Part shown: positions 1 to 8,494 of the stretch, piece after piece
Layout of the letters: every line of letters starts with the position of its first letter
Position numbering within the stretch: the first letter of the stretch is position 1
Origin: Virgibacillus phasianinus
GTDB taxonomy: Bacteria; Bacillota; Bacilli; Bacillales; Amphibacillaceae
DNA: 64,000 nt
Reading direction: 5' to 3'
Assembly (NCBI RefSeq): GCF_002216775.1
Contig: NZ_CP022315.1
Coordinates: 1,364,001-1,428,000 of the forward strand
The notes under the pieces: model-generated
Told to the model about the DNA's origin: nothing
The model's database searches: none
Seen by the model: only the letters and a program-made list of their open reading frames with translations
Program-made: the position numbers and the translations under genes

Positions 1-731
1 TGGGAAGTAGCTAACCATTGCGCTTCCTCATCCGTGTCAGCAGCTATAATATTTACCCCAAGCATAGCATAAGGCTCTTGAAGCACACGTGACGGTTTAA
101 AGTTATCCCGGTATAAATTAAGTGCTGGAATAGTATAGTCAGGTGCGAAGTGACTAGCAAAGGAAAATGGCAGTCCTTTGTGTGCGGATAACTGGGCGCT
201 GAACCCGCTTGAACCAAGCAGCCAGATCGGAATTTCTAGACCCTCGCCGGGGACAGCATGAACTCTGCTTTCATCTCCGCCTTCAAAGTATCCCTGCAGC
301 TCCTCTACCTGTGCTGGGAAGTCGTCTACCCGCATGTTCAATGTACGACGAAGTGCATAAGAAGTTGCCTGATCACTGCCTGGCGCACGTCCAAGCCCAA
401 GATCAATTCGTTCAGGATATAATGTTTCAAGCGTACCAAACTGCTCGGCAATCACTAAAGTCGCGTGGTTGGGCAGCATAATTCCGCCAGACCCTACACG
501 AATGCTTTTTGTTGCACCGGCGATATGCCCAATAATAACGGATGTTGCAGAACTGGCAATCCCAGGCATGTTATGATGTTCCGCGAGCCAAAACCTGTTA
601 AATCCCCACTTCTCAACATGTTGTGCTAATTCAACGCTATTTTTAAATGACTGTTCAGCGGTGCTGCCCTCAGTGATTGGGGCTAAGTCCAGTACAGACA
701 GTGGTATTTGATTGAATTGTTTCGAGGTCAC
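1..731 (-). CDS. LLM-class flavin-dependent oxidoreductase, MsnO8-like (C-terminus cut by window edge)
   Basis: The reverse strand reads openly from a GTG at 731 ([19 protein letters not shown]) to the window edge, about 243 residues. The [10 protein letters not shown] start, the [10 protein letters not shown] segment near residue 50 and the [13 protein letters not shown] segment near residue 113 are typical of bacterial luciferase-like monooxygenases of the MsnO8/YwcH group. These use reduced flavin and probably act in the cytoplasm on an unknown substrate. The nearest ATG is out of frame and stops at once, so GTG is the start; GGAG lies just upstream. The C-terminal part lies outside the window. 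Substrate cannot be told from sequence. Confidence 0.9.
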   Translation of the reverse strand, partial: MTSKQFNQIPLSVLDLAPITEGSTAEQSFKNSVELAQHVEKWGFNRFWLAEHHNMPGIASSATSVIIGHIAGATKSIRVGSGGIMLPNHATLVIAEQFGTLETLYPERIDLGLGRAPGSDQATSYALRRTLNMRVDDFPAQVEELQGYFEGGDESRVHAVPGEGLEIPIWLLGSSGFSAQLSAHKGLPFSFASHFAPDYTIPALNLYRDNFKPSRVLQEPYAMLGVNIIAADTDEEAQWLATS

Positions 732-925
732 ATGAATCACTCCTTAAATACATAACTTGTATTAAGAAATGATACGTCGTATGAAGATAATCGTCCACTT
801 ATCTGCTCTTGGAGAAAAAGTATGAATATTTATTTACCAAAAACAAATAATAGGTTTAAATATTGCTTTTTAGAGGTAATAAATTAGTAAATTATGGTTA
901 AAATTTAAATGCGGAGGTGGAAAAA

Positions 926-1324
926 ATGTTGAAAAACAAAAAGTTTCTGGTTGCTTTATTATTTCTCGCGATTATAATGGTAGTTTCTGCTTGTGGTGGC
1001 GGCGATGATGGTGGCAACGATGAGGGCACTGATACAGGACAATCTGAGGACAATGGTGGCGGAGATACTACTGCTTCATCAGGAGATGCGAAAGCTGGTG
1101 CTGAAGTATACCAAAGCAACTGCATGTCCTGCCATGGAAAAGAAGGCGCTGGTGGCAGTGCCCCAAGCTTGCAAGGAAATGATGTTGCAAGTGATCACGA
1201 TGCAGTAGTTAAGCAGGTTAAAAACGGTGGTGGCGGCATGCCAGCATTTGAAGGAACGCTCTCTAAACAGGAAATTGCGGACGTTTCAGCTTACATTTCA
1301 GAAAAGGTTGCTGGAATGAAGTAA
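926..1324 (+). CDS. cccB: cytochrome c-551-type lipoprotein
   Basis: This 132-residue protein has a lysine-rich N-terminus, a hydrophobic stretch and a VSAC lipobox near residue 23, followed by a Gly/Asp/Ser-rich low-complexity linker to about residue 55. The C-terminal domain carries a single CMSCH haem c attachment motif and a GMPAF segment with a probable axial Met. It fits the membrane-anchored small cytochrome c (CccB family) that passes electrons to terminal oxidases on the outer face of the membrane. A GTG at 917 overlaps the ribosome site GGAGGTGG (913-920), so the ATG at 926 is preferred. A strong terminator follows; it appears monocistronic. Confidence 0.9.
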   Translation: MLKNKKFLVALLFLAIIMVVSACGGGDDGGNDEGTDTGQSEDNGGGDTTASSGDAKAGAEVYQSNCMSCHGKEGAGGSAPSLQGNDVASDHDAVVKQVKNGGGGMPAFEGTLSKQEIADVSAYISEKVAGMK

Positions 1325-1337
1325 ATATTTAACTAAT

Positions 1338-1390
1338 AAATCCAAGAAGTTGGCATCTCATGTGATGCCAACTTCTTGGATTTTATTTTT
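1338..1390 (+). terminator. strong Rho-independent terminator after cccB
   Basis: A 17-bp perfect stem (1341-1357 with 1364-1380) with a 6-nt loop is flanked by A and T runs, so it could end transcription in both directions. Confidence 0.9.
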
Positions 1391-1697
1391 TAAGCTTTTT
1401 AAAGACTTCGGAGGATGTATCGGCTGTTTTGCCCCAAACCCGCCCTCTCCTGAGCTGATTTTACTATGTTGTTGGCAATTGTCCACTGTTTTGTGCACCG
1501 AGTCATTCGCCTCATTTGACATATGTTTCACAAAGTCTTCTGAGCTGTTTCTCTCGTTTTCTCTCGTTTTCTTTCATTAGTTTAACTTACTTGACATTAT
1601 TATATTATTTTATTATACTTACTTACGTAAAGTAACCTATTGACACTTTTTCAGTAATATTAATTGCCTAAATGGTTACAAATAAGGGAGTGTATAA
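1391..1697. other. intergenic region, no supported gene
   Basis: About 300 bp between the cccB terminator and wrbA. A TTGACA at about 1640 is a possible -35 for wrbA, but no convincing -10 at standard spacing was found. A weak reverse ORF here is discussed under rejected items. Confidence 0.4.
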
Positions 1698-2357
1698 ATG
1701 GGTATTCTTGATTCATTATTTAGGAAAAAAAAGGAGACGAATCATATGTCAAACGTAAAGTTAGCAGTAATTTATTATAGTTCAACAGGCACCAATTATC
1801 AGCTTGCACAATGGGCAGAAGAAAGCGCAAAAGAAGCAGGCGCCGAAATCAAAGTATTAAAAGTTCCGGAGCTTGCTCCAGAAGCAGCTATAGCATCAAA
1901 CCCTGCATGGCAGGCACATGTTGACGCAACACAGGATGTACCTGAAGCAACATCAGATGACCTTGAATGGGCGGATGCAATTATTTTCAGTATCCCAACA
2001 CGGTTTGGTAACCTTCCATCTCAAGCGAAACAGTTTCTTGATTTGCAAGGTGGACTTTGGGCAAATGGTAAGACGGTTAACAAGGTTGTTAGTGGAATGA
2101 CTTCTGCCCAAAACCCACATGGTGGACAAGAAGCAACATTACTATCCTTATACACATCCATGTTCCACTGGGGCGCAATTGTAGCTGCCCCTGGTTATTC
2201 TGATCCAGTATTATTTGGTGCTGGAGGAAATCCATATGGAACAAGCGTAACAGTTGGCCAGGATGGTAAGATGGTAGAAGATGTTGAAGGTGCAGTAAAA
2301 CACCAGGCAAAACGTACAATTGAAGTAGCTGCGATGGTGAAAAACGGAAGCAAATAA
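1698..2357 (+). CDS. wrbA: NAD(P)H:quinone oxidoreductase, WrbA-type flavoprotein
   Basis: This is a flavodoxin-fold protein. LAVIYYSSTGTNYQLA is the FMN phosphate-binding loop, FSIPTRFGNLPSQAKQFLD is the WrbA-specific segment, and SGMTSAQNPHGGQEATLLSLYT follows in two parts. WrbA enzymes carry out two-electron reduction of quinones and help in oxidative stress. Two in-frame ATGs each have a ribosome site: 1698 (AAGGGAG, 7-nt spacing) gives 219 residues, and 1746 (AAGGAG, 9-nt spacing) gives 203 residues, which is the usual family length. The extra 16 residues (MGILDSLFRKKKETNH) form a short amphipathic basic helix that could touch the membrane. I list the longer form; both may be made. A terminator follows. 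Confidence 0.9.
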   Translation: MGILDSLFRKKKETNHMSNVKLAVIYYSSTGTNYQLAQWAEESAKEAGAEIKVLKVPELAPEAAIASNPAWQAHVDATQDVPEATSDDLEWADAIIFSIPTRFGNLPSQAKQFLDLQGGLWANGKTVNKVVSGMTSAQNPHGGQEATLLSLYTSMFHWGAIVAAPGYSDPVLFGAGGNPYGTSVTVGQDGKMVEDVEGAVKHQAKRTIEVAAMVKNGSK

Positions 2358-2375
2358 TTTGCAAGAGGCACAAAG

Positions 2376-2420
2376 AGGGCGTGTTACATGGGATTTGACC
2401 ATGTCGACACGTCTTTTTTT
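2376..2420 (+). terminator. terminator after wrbA
   Basis: An imperfect stem (GTGT..ACATGG pairing with CCATGT..ACAC) is followed by a run of eight T at about 2413-2420. Confidence 0.75.
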
Positions 2421-2612
2421 AAAAGATGATCAGATATTTTGAATCGCCAGCTATGCTCAGCTGTTAAACGGGTGCATGCACCTTATTTATTCCCCGGGTA
2501 ATAAATAAATACTACTTAAGGCCATAGAAACTCAGTCTCTAGACAGAGCCCATACGGGGCTGAGTAGTGTTAAAATAAGGGTAATAATTCTATGACAGGA
2601 GTGGTGATTGAA

Positions 2613-3446
2613 ATGGCGTTATTTGGTTTGAATAAAAATGCAGTTCAGATTGACCAAAAAGAATTGGTGCGTGGAGAGCTAATCGAATCATTAAACATTT
2701 CAACTTCCTCGGCGGACATTGAACTTTTATCTGGAAATAATAATGAAATAGGTATTTTATTACAAGGGGAAATGAGTGAGAAACTGGCTGAGGACTATGA
2801 GTTTAAGATTAACCAAAAGATGAACAGACTGGACATCAGTTTTAAAACCAATAACCGTTCATCAGGATTTCAATTTGGAAGTAGCTATAGTGATGTTAAA
2901 CTGCAAATTACATTACCCGAGAAGGTGTATAATGATGTCCAGGTTCAAACATCATCTGGCGATATTACGATCAATAATGTGTACGCAGGAACACTGAGTA
3001 GCAGATCTTCGTCCGGAGATCAAACCATTTCGGGATTAAAAATAAGAGAACGTCTCTTCGTGAAATCCTCCAGTGGGGATATTGAGGCAAAAGACAGTTA
3101 TGCAGGTGGCGCCAAATTTCATGCTAGCAGCGGCAGCATAAAACTCAAGGAGATTGTATGTAACGAGACAACGCTGGAAACGTCTTCAGGGGATGCTGTT
3201 TATCAAAACGAGACAATTAGTGGTAGTTTAACCTGTAAAGCCTCAAGCGGAGATGTTACCGTTCATGTTGATCAGTTACCTGAATCAATAGGGATGGAAT
3301 GCAGGGCCAATTCTGGAGGCATCAAGGTCAATATTGACGGGTTGGAGGTTAAAGAGAAAACGGACCACCTGCTCATCGCTTCTAAGGGAACTGAAGGAAG
3401 TAAGGTCCATTGTCGGACAAGTTCGGGTGATATAAAGGTATACTAA
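2613..3446 (+). CDS. DUF4097-family beta-strand repeat protein (LiaG/YvlB-like)
   Basis: This 277-residue protein has no signal peptide. From about residue 90 onward it is a series of short repeats built on the SSGDI/SSGSI motif (TSSGDITI, SSSGDQTI, KSSSGDIEA, HASSGSIKL, TSSGDAVY, KASSGDVTV, TSSGDIKV). That is the hallmark of DUF4097 putative adhesin domains, which fold as a right-handed beta solenoid. In Bacillus such proteins (LiaG, YvlB) sit near envelope-stress genes, but no such neighbour is seen here. ATG 2613 (MALFGL) with AGGAG and GGTG upstream is preferred over ATG 2592, which has no good ribosome site. Its molecular role is unknown. Confidence 0.8.
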   Translation: MALFGLNKNAVQIDQKELVRGELIESLNISTSSADIELLSGNNNEIGILLQGEMSEKLAEDYEFKINQKMNRLDISFKTNNRSSGFQFGSSYSDVKLQITLPEKVYNDVQVQTSSGDITINNVYAGTLSSRSSSGDQTISGLKIRERLFVKSSSGDIEAKDSYAGGAKFHASSGSIKLKEIVCNETTLETSSGDAVYQNETISGSLTCKASSGDVTVHVDQLPESIGMECRANSGGIKVNIDGLEVKEKTDHLLIASKGTEGSKVHCRTSSGDIKVY

Positions 3447-3460
3447 CGGGAAGAAATTGA

Positions 3461-3492
3461 AAACCGGGATCAAATTGGTCCTGGTTTTTTTG
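3461..3492 (+). terminator. terminator after the DUF4097 gene
   Basis: An 8-bp stem (AACCGGGA with TCCTGGTT, one G-T pair) is followed by T7. Confidence 0.8.
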
Positions 3493-3581
3493 TGTTTTTA
3501 CATTCGAACCATGTAAAATTACCTATAATCTAGTATAATTTTACTAGATACCTAGATCTTATCAGTGAAGGGGATGGGTGC

Positions 3582-4982
3582 ATGGATCATGTTGCCGGCA
3601 ATAGATTACGCAAACAATCCGCTGAACAAAAGAGAAAACAAATTGAAAAAAGTAAATTAAGATTCAAAAAAAGGTTAAGTGAAAAAAGCCCCGTAGTACG
3701 TGAAGATATAGGTAAAGAGGCGGATATTACACAAGAAAAAAGATTAAGGAAACGGGCTCAAAAAGAGTTGGAAAGCGTTCGGAAAAAATTTGAAGATACT
3801 AAACGCACCATTCACGAACAAAATAAACGAATTCGGGACCTGCAAAGGAAAATCGTTCAATTAGGTGATGAACGTATTATATCGCAACAAAAACTTTCGA
3901 AGGCTAAAGAATTGGAAATGGAATTGGAAGAACAAGCAAACCGTCTGGAAATGGAACGAAAGCGTCGCATGGAGGCTGAACAACTAGTAGAACGAGTGAC
4001 TACCCAACATTCTTTAAAACAAAAGAATGGAAGAAGGGTAGATCTTGCTAATCAGGTGAAACAATTAAAAAAATCCAACCATTTATTACGAAAGCAGTTA
4101 GAAAATCATGACTTGTTGACACAGGACAAATATGGAAATCTGGAACAGGAATTGGATGACTTACGAATAGAGGTCAGCACATATCGAAATCGTGATCGAG
4201 AAATGGAAAATGAACCTGGTTTAATAATGAAATACATGAGTCATTACTTCTCTACTAATAATTTACCTGATCTGATAAAGCTGCTGCAAAGCCATATTAC
4301 TACAGAAAACCTTCATCACTATTATCATAATGGGCAGAATGTATTTTATCCTTTAATGAAGCGCGTAAGTCTGCTTCATTTTCAAAACAAGAAACGAAAT
4401 AAGCAATATAAAATGAGAAATAATGCTCGGGATCATCTAGGCTATATAACGTATAAAAATAAGAAGTGGACATTTGTAGATATGACCGATGTAAATCACC
4501 CAAGAAATTGCGATGTATTGAAAAATATAAGTGGAAAAACTTTAATCATTGATAGACCAGCCAAAGCAACTCTGCAAAATTGTGGTGCCACTATTACAAA
4601 GCTTTATGCAATGGAGGCACCAAAGGATACCCAGCAAAATAAGAAAAAACCAAATTCTGAAGGATCAAACAAAGATTATAGTTGGTTCGGCAACTTTAAA
4701 GTCTTGATAATCGGTTCCCGATTCTTAAATGAATACAAAAGACGGCTGGAAAGTCACGGATGCCATGTTGAACTTCATAACCCGTATGAAGAAAGCTATA
4801 AAATACTCAAAGGCAAGCTTGGCAGAGCTGAAGTAATTCTTGTTTGTGAGCGCCATATTCCACACAGCCTATGGAGCTATATTGATAAGAAACGGCCATT
4901 TGTAACTGTGTTAAAGCATGATAGCAGGGATCTGATTTCAACCTTTACTTATTTGACGCTACAGAGATGTGGGCTGATTTAG
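3582..4982 (+). CDS. coiled-coil protein with C-terminal DUF2325-like domain
   Basis: This 466-residue protein has two parts. Residues about 10-210 are very rich in Lys/Glu/Gln/Arg with heptad patterning, a long basic coiled coil. From about residue 375 the chain turns into an alpha/beta domain beginning FKVLIIGSRFLNEYKRRLE and continuing through AEVILVCERHIPHSLWSYI. This resembles the DUF2325 family (a predicted Rossmann-like nucleotide or metal binding fold) and lies at the extreme C-terminus. ATG 3582 has GAAGGGGATGGG upstream. No terminator separates it from the rlmN-like gene 90 bp downstream, so co-transcription is possible. The function is unknown; the basic coiled coil suggests nucleic acid or ribosome contact, which is inference. 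Confidence 0.75.
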   Translation: MDHVAGNRLRKQSAEQKRKQIEKSKLRFKKRLSEKSPVVREDIGKEADITQEKRLRKRAQKELESVRKKFEDTKRTIHEQNKRIRDLQRKIVQLGDERIISQQKLSKAKELEMELEEQANRLEMERKRRMEAEQLVERVTTQHSLKQKNGRRVDLANQVKQLKKSNHLLRKQLENHDLLTQDKYGNLEQELDDLRIEVSTYRNRDREMENEPGLIMKYMSHYFSTNNLPDLIKLLQSHITTENLHHYYHNGQNVFYPLMKRVSLLHFQNKKRNKQYKMRNNARDHLGYITYKNKKWTFVDMTDVNHPRNCDVLKNISGKTLIIDRPAKATLQNCGATITKLYAMEAPKDTQQNKKKPNSEGSNKDYSWFGNFKVLIIGSRFLNEYKRRLESHGCHVELHNPYEESYKILKGKLGRAEVILVCERHIPHSLWSYIDKKRPFVTVLKHDSRDLISTFTYLTLQRCGLI

Positions 4983-5072
4983 CAAGAAATGAAATATAAA
5001 CCATTTGCTTCATACCCATATTTTCAGTAGTATAGGAAGGTGAAGGAATTCGTGCGTGGAAAGAGGGTACAA

Positions 5073-6146
5073 ATGATGAGTAAAACATCCATTTATGGAC
5101 TTACATTTGATCAATTGACAGAATGGCTGGAGGATCACGGACAAAAGAAGTTTCGGGCGCAGCAGGTATGGAATTGGTTGTATAAAAAACGGGTAACTGA
5201 GTTTTCACAAATGAACAATGTGAACAAGGATTGTATTGCATTGCTTGATGAGCATTTTGTTTTATACACATTAGAAGAAGCAGTTAAACAGGAATCAAAA
5301 GATGGTACAATCAAATTTCTTTTTAAATTGAAAGATGGGAATTTAATTGAGACAGTCTTGATGCGTTTTAATTATGGCTTATCCGTATGTGTAACAACAC
5401 AGGTGGGCTGTAATATCGGCTGCACGTTTTGTGCAAGCGGGTTACTTAAGAAGAGCCGTGACCTTTCTGCCGGAGAAATTGTTGAGCAAATCATGAACGT
5501 ACAGAAACATCTCGATGAGCAAGGGAATGATGAACGCGTAAGCCATATTGTTGTCATGGGGATCGGTGAGCCATTTGACAACTTTACGAATATGATTGAC
5601 TTCGTTCGTGTGGTAAATGATGATAAGGGGCTTTGTATCGGGGCAAGGCATATTACTATATCAACCAGTGGTCTTGCACATAAAATTTATGAATTCGCAG
5701 ATACTGGCATTCAAGTAAACTTAGCCATATCGTTACATGCACCTAATGATGAGCTTAGAACGCGAATTATGAAAATAAATAAGGCGTTCCCAATAGATAA
5801 ACTGATGAAAGCGGTCGATTACTATTTAGAAAAAACTAATCGGCGCATTACGTATGAATATATCATGCTGAAGGATGTAAACGATCATAAGGAAGAAGCG
5901 GTGCAGCTTGCAAAATTATTGCGTGATAAACGTCATTTAACATATGTAAACCTGATTCCTTATAATCCGGTGGATGAACATAACCAATACGAACGCAGTG
6001 AATCTGAGTCCATTCAGACATTTTTTGAAACGTTGAAACAATATGGCATTAACTGCGGTGTACGTTGGGAAAACGGTGCAGACATTGATGCTGCATGTGG
6101 CCAGCTGCGGAGTAAACAAATTAAAAAGAAAAAAGAAATCGTATAA
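5073..6146 (+). CDS. rlmN: radical SAM 23S rRNA (adenine-C2) methyltransferase, RlmN-type
   Basis: This 357-residue protein has the radical SAM motif C-NIG-C-TF-C near residue 115. It also has the [10 protein letters not shown] segment, the HITISTSG strand, [14 protein letters not shown] and the C-terminal DIDAACGQL with the second catalytic cysteine. RlmN enzymes methylate C2 of A2503 in 23S rRNA and A37 of some tRNAs through a methyl-cysteine intermediate. The full N-terminal domain and the FCAS segment place it with RlmN rather than with the Cfr resistance clade. Several GTG starts lie upstream (5040, 5052); ATG 5073 behind AGAGGG gives the usual family length. Canonical rlmN in Bacillus sits by stp/prkC, so this may be a second copy. 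Confidence 0.85.
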   Translation: MMSKTSIYGLTFDQLTEWLEDHGQKKFRAQQVWNWLYKKRVTEFSQMNNVNKDCIALLDEHFVLYTLEEAVKQESKDGTIKFLFKLKDGNLIETVLMRFNYGLSVCVTTQVGCNIGCTFCASGLLKKSRDLSAGEIVEQIMNVQKHLDEQGNDERVSHIVVMGIGEPFDNFTNMIDFVRVVNDDKGLCIGARHITISTSGLAHKIYEFADTGIQVNLAISLHAPNDELRTRIMKINKAFPIDKLMKAVDYYLEKTNRRITYEYIMLKDVNDHKEEAVQLAKLLRDKRHLTYVNLIPYNPVDEHNQYERSESESIQTFFETLKQYGINCGVRWENGADIDAACGQLRSKQIKKKKEIV

Positions 6147-6193
6147 ACAAAGAAAACGTATCTGACATACTCAGATGCGTTTTTCTTTGTTTA
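6145..6193 (+). terminator. terminator after rlmN-like gene
   Basis: A 20-bp near-perfect stem (AACAAAGAAAACG..TCTGA with its complement) with a short loop and internal T run. Confidence 0.85.
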
Positions 6194-6332
6194 TAGAATT
6201 TGTGCCAAAACCAACAATCTGTTAGAAAAGACCTTGTAAAACTTTGGTTAACTATACATAAATTACGAGTTCTTGTTAACGATACATACAGAGTGCTTAG
6301 AAGCTCAAAAAACGGATGGAGGTTTTTACATT

Positions 6333-6650
6333 ATGGCACAACAAAATGCACAGCAACAGATTCAACAGGCTGCTCAGCAAGCGCAGCAGGCCCAGCAAGC
6401 AGTACAGCAGGCACAGGCTAGCGCTGATCCGCAACAATTGCAGCAGGCGCAGCAACAACTTCAGCAAGCGGAGCAAACATTGCAAAACTGCCAAAACCAG
6501 GCTGGGGCTAATGCACAACAAGATCCACAATTTCAACAAGCGCAGCAACAAGTGCAGCAGGCTCGTCAGCAAGCTGACCAAGCCCAACAAAATCAAGCAA
6601 CACAACAAGCACAACAAACACAGCAATCACAACAAAACAAAATGCAATAA
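6333..6650 (+). CDS. glutamine/alanine-rich low-complexity small protein
   Basis: This 105-residue protein is about half glutamine (54 by my count) with most of the rest alanine. It is arranged in QQA and AQQ triplets broken by single V, L, T, R or D, with one DPQ segment repeated (ADPQQL, QDPQF). ATG 6333 follows GGATGGAGG at proper spacing, and a strong terminator follows the stop, so expression looks real. The composition recalls gamma-type small acid-soluble spore proteins, but their TNAQQVRKQN repeat is absent. I do not recognise a family. It may form a helical or coiled-coil rod and could be a spore or storage protein; this is speculation. Confidence 0.65.
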   Translation: MAQQNAQQQIQQAAQQAQQAQQAVQQAQASADPQQLQQAQQQLQQAEQTLQNCQNQAGANAQQDPQFQQAQQQVQQARQQADQAQQNQATQQAQQTQQSQQNKMQ

Positions 6651-6663
6651 AAAGATGCAGAAT

Positions 6664-6695
6664 AAAAGGGGAGCCGTTGATTCGGCTCCTTTTTA
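6664..6695 (+). terminator. terminator after the glutamine-rich gene
   Basis: Stem AAAGGGGAGCC with GGCTCCTTTTT around a 7-nt loop. Confidence 0.9.
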
Positions 6696-6920
6696 GTTAT
6701 ATTTTGTTTCTGGCCTAGTTTGCTTAGGTATAATTATTTAAGTCCTAAGTTTCAATAACGATATTCTGATTTAGTTCGTAGGTTGCCTAATCAGCCAACC
6801 TCTCCCTCGGGCGGGGAACTCTTTCCTAAGTTTGCCTAATAAAATACAATTATGTTTTTAATATGATAAAGTGGGAATTGTTTAATATACGTAGCTTTTT
6901 AAATGAAAGGATGGATTATT

Positions 6921-7328
6921 TTGAGTGAAATGACGTTGGACCTTGCAAAAAAGTTAATTGATGGCGCTGAGAAGGAAGCGAAGAAAATCGATGTACCAAT
7001 GGTTGTTTCCATTATGGATGAGGGAGGTAACTTAATTGCAGTTCATCGTATGGACGATGCGTGGCTTGCGAGCATTGATATAGCACAAAATAAGGCATGG
7101 ACATCTGTTGCCCTTAAGATGCCGACAAGTGACTTAGCTGAAGCGACAGTGCCTAATGCGGAGCTATATGGATTGAACACGACGAACCAAGGAAAAATTG
7201 TTGTATTTGGCGGTGGGATTCCACTGGTAAAGGATGGTAAAGTAGTCGGTGCTGTAGGTGTAAGTGGCGGTGCTGTTGCTCAGGACACACAAGTTGCAGA
7301 AGCCGCAGTACATGTATTTGAAGGCTAA
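6921..7328 (+). CDS. GlcG/HbpS-like haem-binding family protein (PduO C-terminal domain fold)
   Basis: This 135-residue single-domain protein has the typical features of the GlcG/HbpS/PduO-C (DUF336) family. These are VVSIMDEGGNLIAVHRMDDA near residue 30-50, IAQNKAWTSVALKMPT, and the C-terminal GGGIPLV..VGAVGVSGG loop. Members bind haem, cobalamin or remain uncharacterised. The start chosen is TTG 6921 with AAAGGATGG ending 8 nt upstream; the ATG at 6903 overlaps that ribosome site. Neighbours give no pathway clue and it is convergent with the VOC gene. The specific ligand is unknown. Confidence 0.85.
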   Translation: MSEMTLDLAKKLIDGAEKEAKKIDVPMVVSIMDEGGNLIAVHRMDDAWLASIDIAQNKAWTSVALKMPTSDLAEATVPNAELYGLNTTNQGKIVVFGGGIPLVKDGKVVGAVGVSGGAVAQDTQVAEAAVHVFEG

Positions 7329-7344
7329 GCTAAACGAGTGAACT

Positions 7345-7372
7345 AGGGGTGGTGCAGAAAAGCACCACCCCT
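7345..7372. terminator. hairpin between convergent genes
   Basis: A perfect 11-bp stem (AGGGGTGGTGC and complement) with a 6-nt loop lies between two convergent stop codons. There is no long T run, so its strength is uncertain. Confidence 0.65.
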
Positions 7373-7378
7373 GCCTTG

Positions 7379-7744
7379 TTAACTTGCAAATTCACTTATC
7401 AATGCATGTGTATTATCTTCTGAGTCTTTGAAAAACGCCATCCATGTCTCGGTGTTCCCGGCTTTAGTTATCAGATGCGGCTCATTGATAAATGAAATCC
7501 CTCTTTCCGTGAGTTCTTGATATGACCCCTGAATGTCATCAACCTGAAAGTAAATTACAGAACTTGGGTGTGCGAACTCTTCTTTTTCGGGCAGACTTAA
7601 CATAAGCCTTACCCCGTCACAATCGAAAAAGGCCATACCTTCCGTGTTAAACAAAAACGAGAGGCTCAATAAGTCCTTGTAAAAATGCATAGCACGTTCT
7701 ATATTTTTTACTGGCACACCGATTTGACCAATTTTATTCATCAT
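7379..7744 (-). CDS. VOC (glyoxalase/bleomycin-resistance fold) family protein
   Basis: This 121-residue protein opens with IGQIGVPVKNIERAMHFYKDLL, the first beta-alpha-beta unit of the vicinal oxygen chelate fold. It continues with FFDCDGVRLML and ends with MAFFKDSEDNTHALIS, where a metal ligand Glu/Asp is expected. Such proteins include glyoxalase I-like lyases, dioxygenases and drug-binding proteins; the substrate cannot be assigned. ATG 7744 follows GGAGTGATAA. It is a single gene on this strand with its own upstream spacer before the SMR operon. Confidence 0.85.
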   Translation of the reverse strand: MMNKIGQIGVPVKNIERAMHFYKDLLSLSFLFNTEGMAFFDCDGVRLMLSLPEKEEFAHPSSVIYFQVDDIQGSYQELTERGISFINEPHLITKAGNTETWMAFFKDSEDNTHALISEFAS

Positions 7745-7814
7745 TTATCACTCCTGGAATTTAATTTTCTTTTCTAATCTATTCTTCATATAAAGTTAAA
7801 TTCCTGCCACTGGC

Positions 7815-8126
7815 CTAATTTAACTTTAGACCAGCAATACCAATTACTATCAAGCTAAGGCATATTACCTGTGGTAAATAAATTTTTTCTTTAAACCAGA
7901 AGTAGCTGACCAAGGTAATACCAACACTTCCCATTCCAGTCCAGACCGCATAAGCCACTCCAGGCGTTATGGACTTCATCGCAATCGCCATACAGGTAAA
8001 GGAGAGCGCGTAACCTAATACAATGATGAAGACCGGCCACTTTTTCCTGTATTCATGTACATATTTTAACAGACTTACCGAGATAACTTCCTCGGTCCCG
8101 GCAATCATTAATAGGATCCATGCCAT
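7815..8126 (-). CDS. yvdR: SMR-family efflux subunit, YvdR-like
   Basis: This 103-residue protein has four predicted membrane helices. MAWILLMIAGTEEV carries the membrane-embedded glutamate of the small multidrug resistance family, and ITPGVAYAVWTGMGSVGI is the second signature. It overlaps the upstream SMR gene by one base (TAATG), so the two are translationally coupled. The matching order TetR-SMR-SMR is that of Bacillus yvdT-yvdS-yvdR. Paired SMR proteins work as heterodimers exporting cationic compounds with proton uptake; the substrate of this pair is not established here. Confidence 0.88.
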   Translation of the reverse strand: MAWILLMIAGTEEVISVSLLKYVHEYRKKWPVFIIVLGYALSFTCMAIAMKSITPGVAYAVWTGMGSVGITLVSYFWFKEKIYLPQVICLSLIVIGIAGLKLN

Positions 8127-8443
8127 TATTTGTCACCTTCTTTAGTAGTAAATTTCATACCAAGAACTCCAATTACCAATAGCATAAAGAAAAATAGTTG
8201 CTTTATGGAAAATGGCTCCCCACTTAGTATTCCAAAAAGATACGTGCCAATTGTTCCGATACCAACAAATACAGTGTAGGCCACAGCCACTGAGAGGGTA
8301 CGGAAGGTTAATGTGACCAGCCAGAAGCTAATAACCATTAAACCTGCTACCAGTACCCAATCAAATAATGAATCCGCATACCCTAGGAAAGTGGCCCAGC
8401 ATACCTCTAAAACACCAGCAATTATGATTAAAATCCAGTTCAT
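8126..8443 (-). CDS. yvdS: SMR-family efflux subunit, YvdS-like
   Basis: This 105-residue partner starts MNWILIIIAGVLEVCWATFLGYADS and has the conserved Glu in helix 1. It then carries LSVAVAYTVFVGIGTIGTYLFGI and a charged tail (TTKEGDK), the features of the larger subunit in paired SMR pumps. ATG 8443 behind GAGGTG is preferred over a start 33 bp upstream that would run into the TetR operator. The palindrome at 8459-8483 sits directly in front of this gene, so it is probably repressed by the TetR protein encoded just upstream. Confidence 0.88.
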   Translation of the reverse strand: MNWILIIIAGVLEVCWATFLGYADSLFDWVLVAGLMVISFWLVTLTFRTLSVAVAYTVFVGIGTIGTYLFGILSGEPFSIKQLFFFMLLVIGVLGMKFTTKEGDK

Positions 8444-8458
8444 GTTAAACACCTCACT

Positions 8459-8483
8459 AAAATGAATGAATGTCATTCATTTT
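8459..8483. promoter_or_regulatory. TetR-type operator between yvdT-like and yvdS-like genes
   Basis: A perfect inverted repeat with 11-bp arms (AAAATGAATGA and its complement) and 3-bp centre. The ATGAATG-type core recurs upstream of the regulator, which supports a shared operator. Confidence 0.75.
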
Positions 8484-8494
8484 AAAAATAAAAA

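Noticed and set aside
1358-1531. Reverse-strand ORF of 54-58 codons (ATG at 1520-1522 or GTG at 1529-1531) reading into the cccB terminator
   Set aside because: No clear ribosome site, no recognised family, and its last codons lie in the terminator stem; possibly an old gene remnant but unsupported.
5073-6146. Cfr-type antibiotic resistance methylase
   Set aside because: The N-terminal domain and sequence around [10 protein letters not shown] follow RlmN; Cfr-type segments such as CNFGCKFCATG are absent.
6297-6626. Reverse-strand leucine-rich ORF opposite the glutamine-rich gene
   Set aside because: Leu codons are simply the complement of CAG/CAA repeats; no translation signals.
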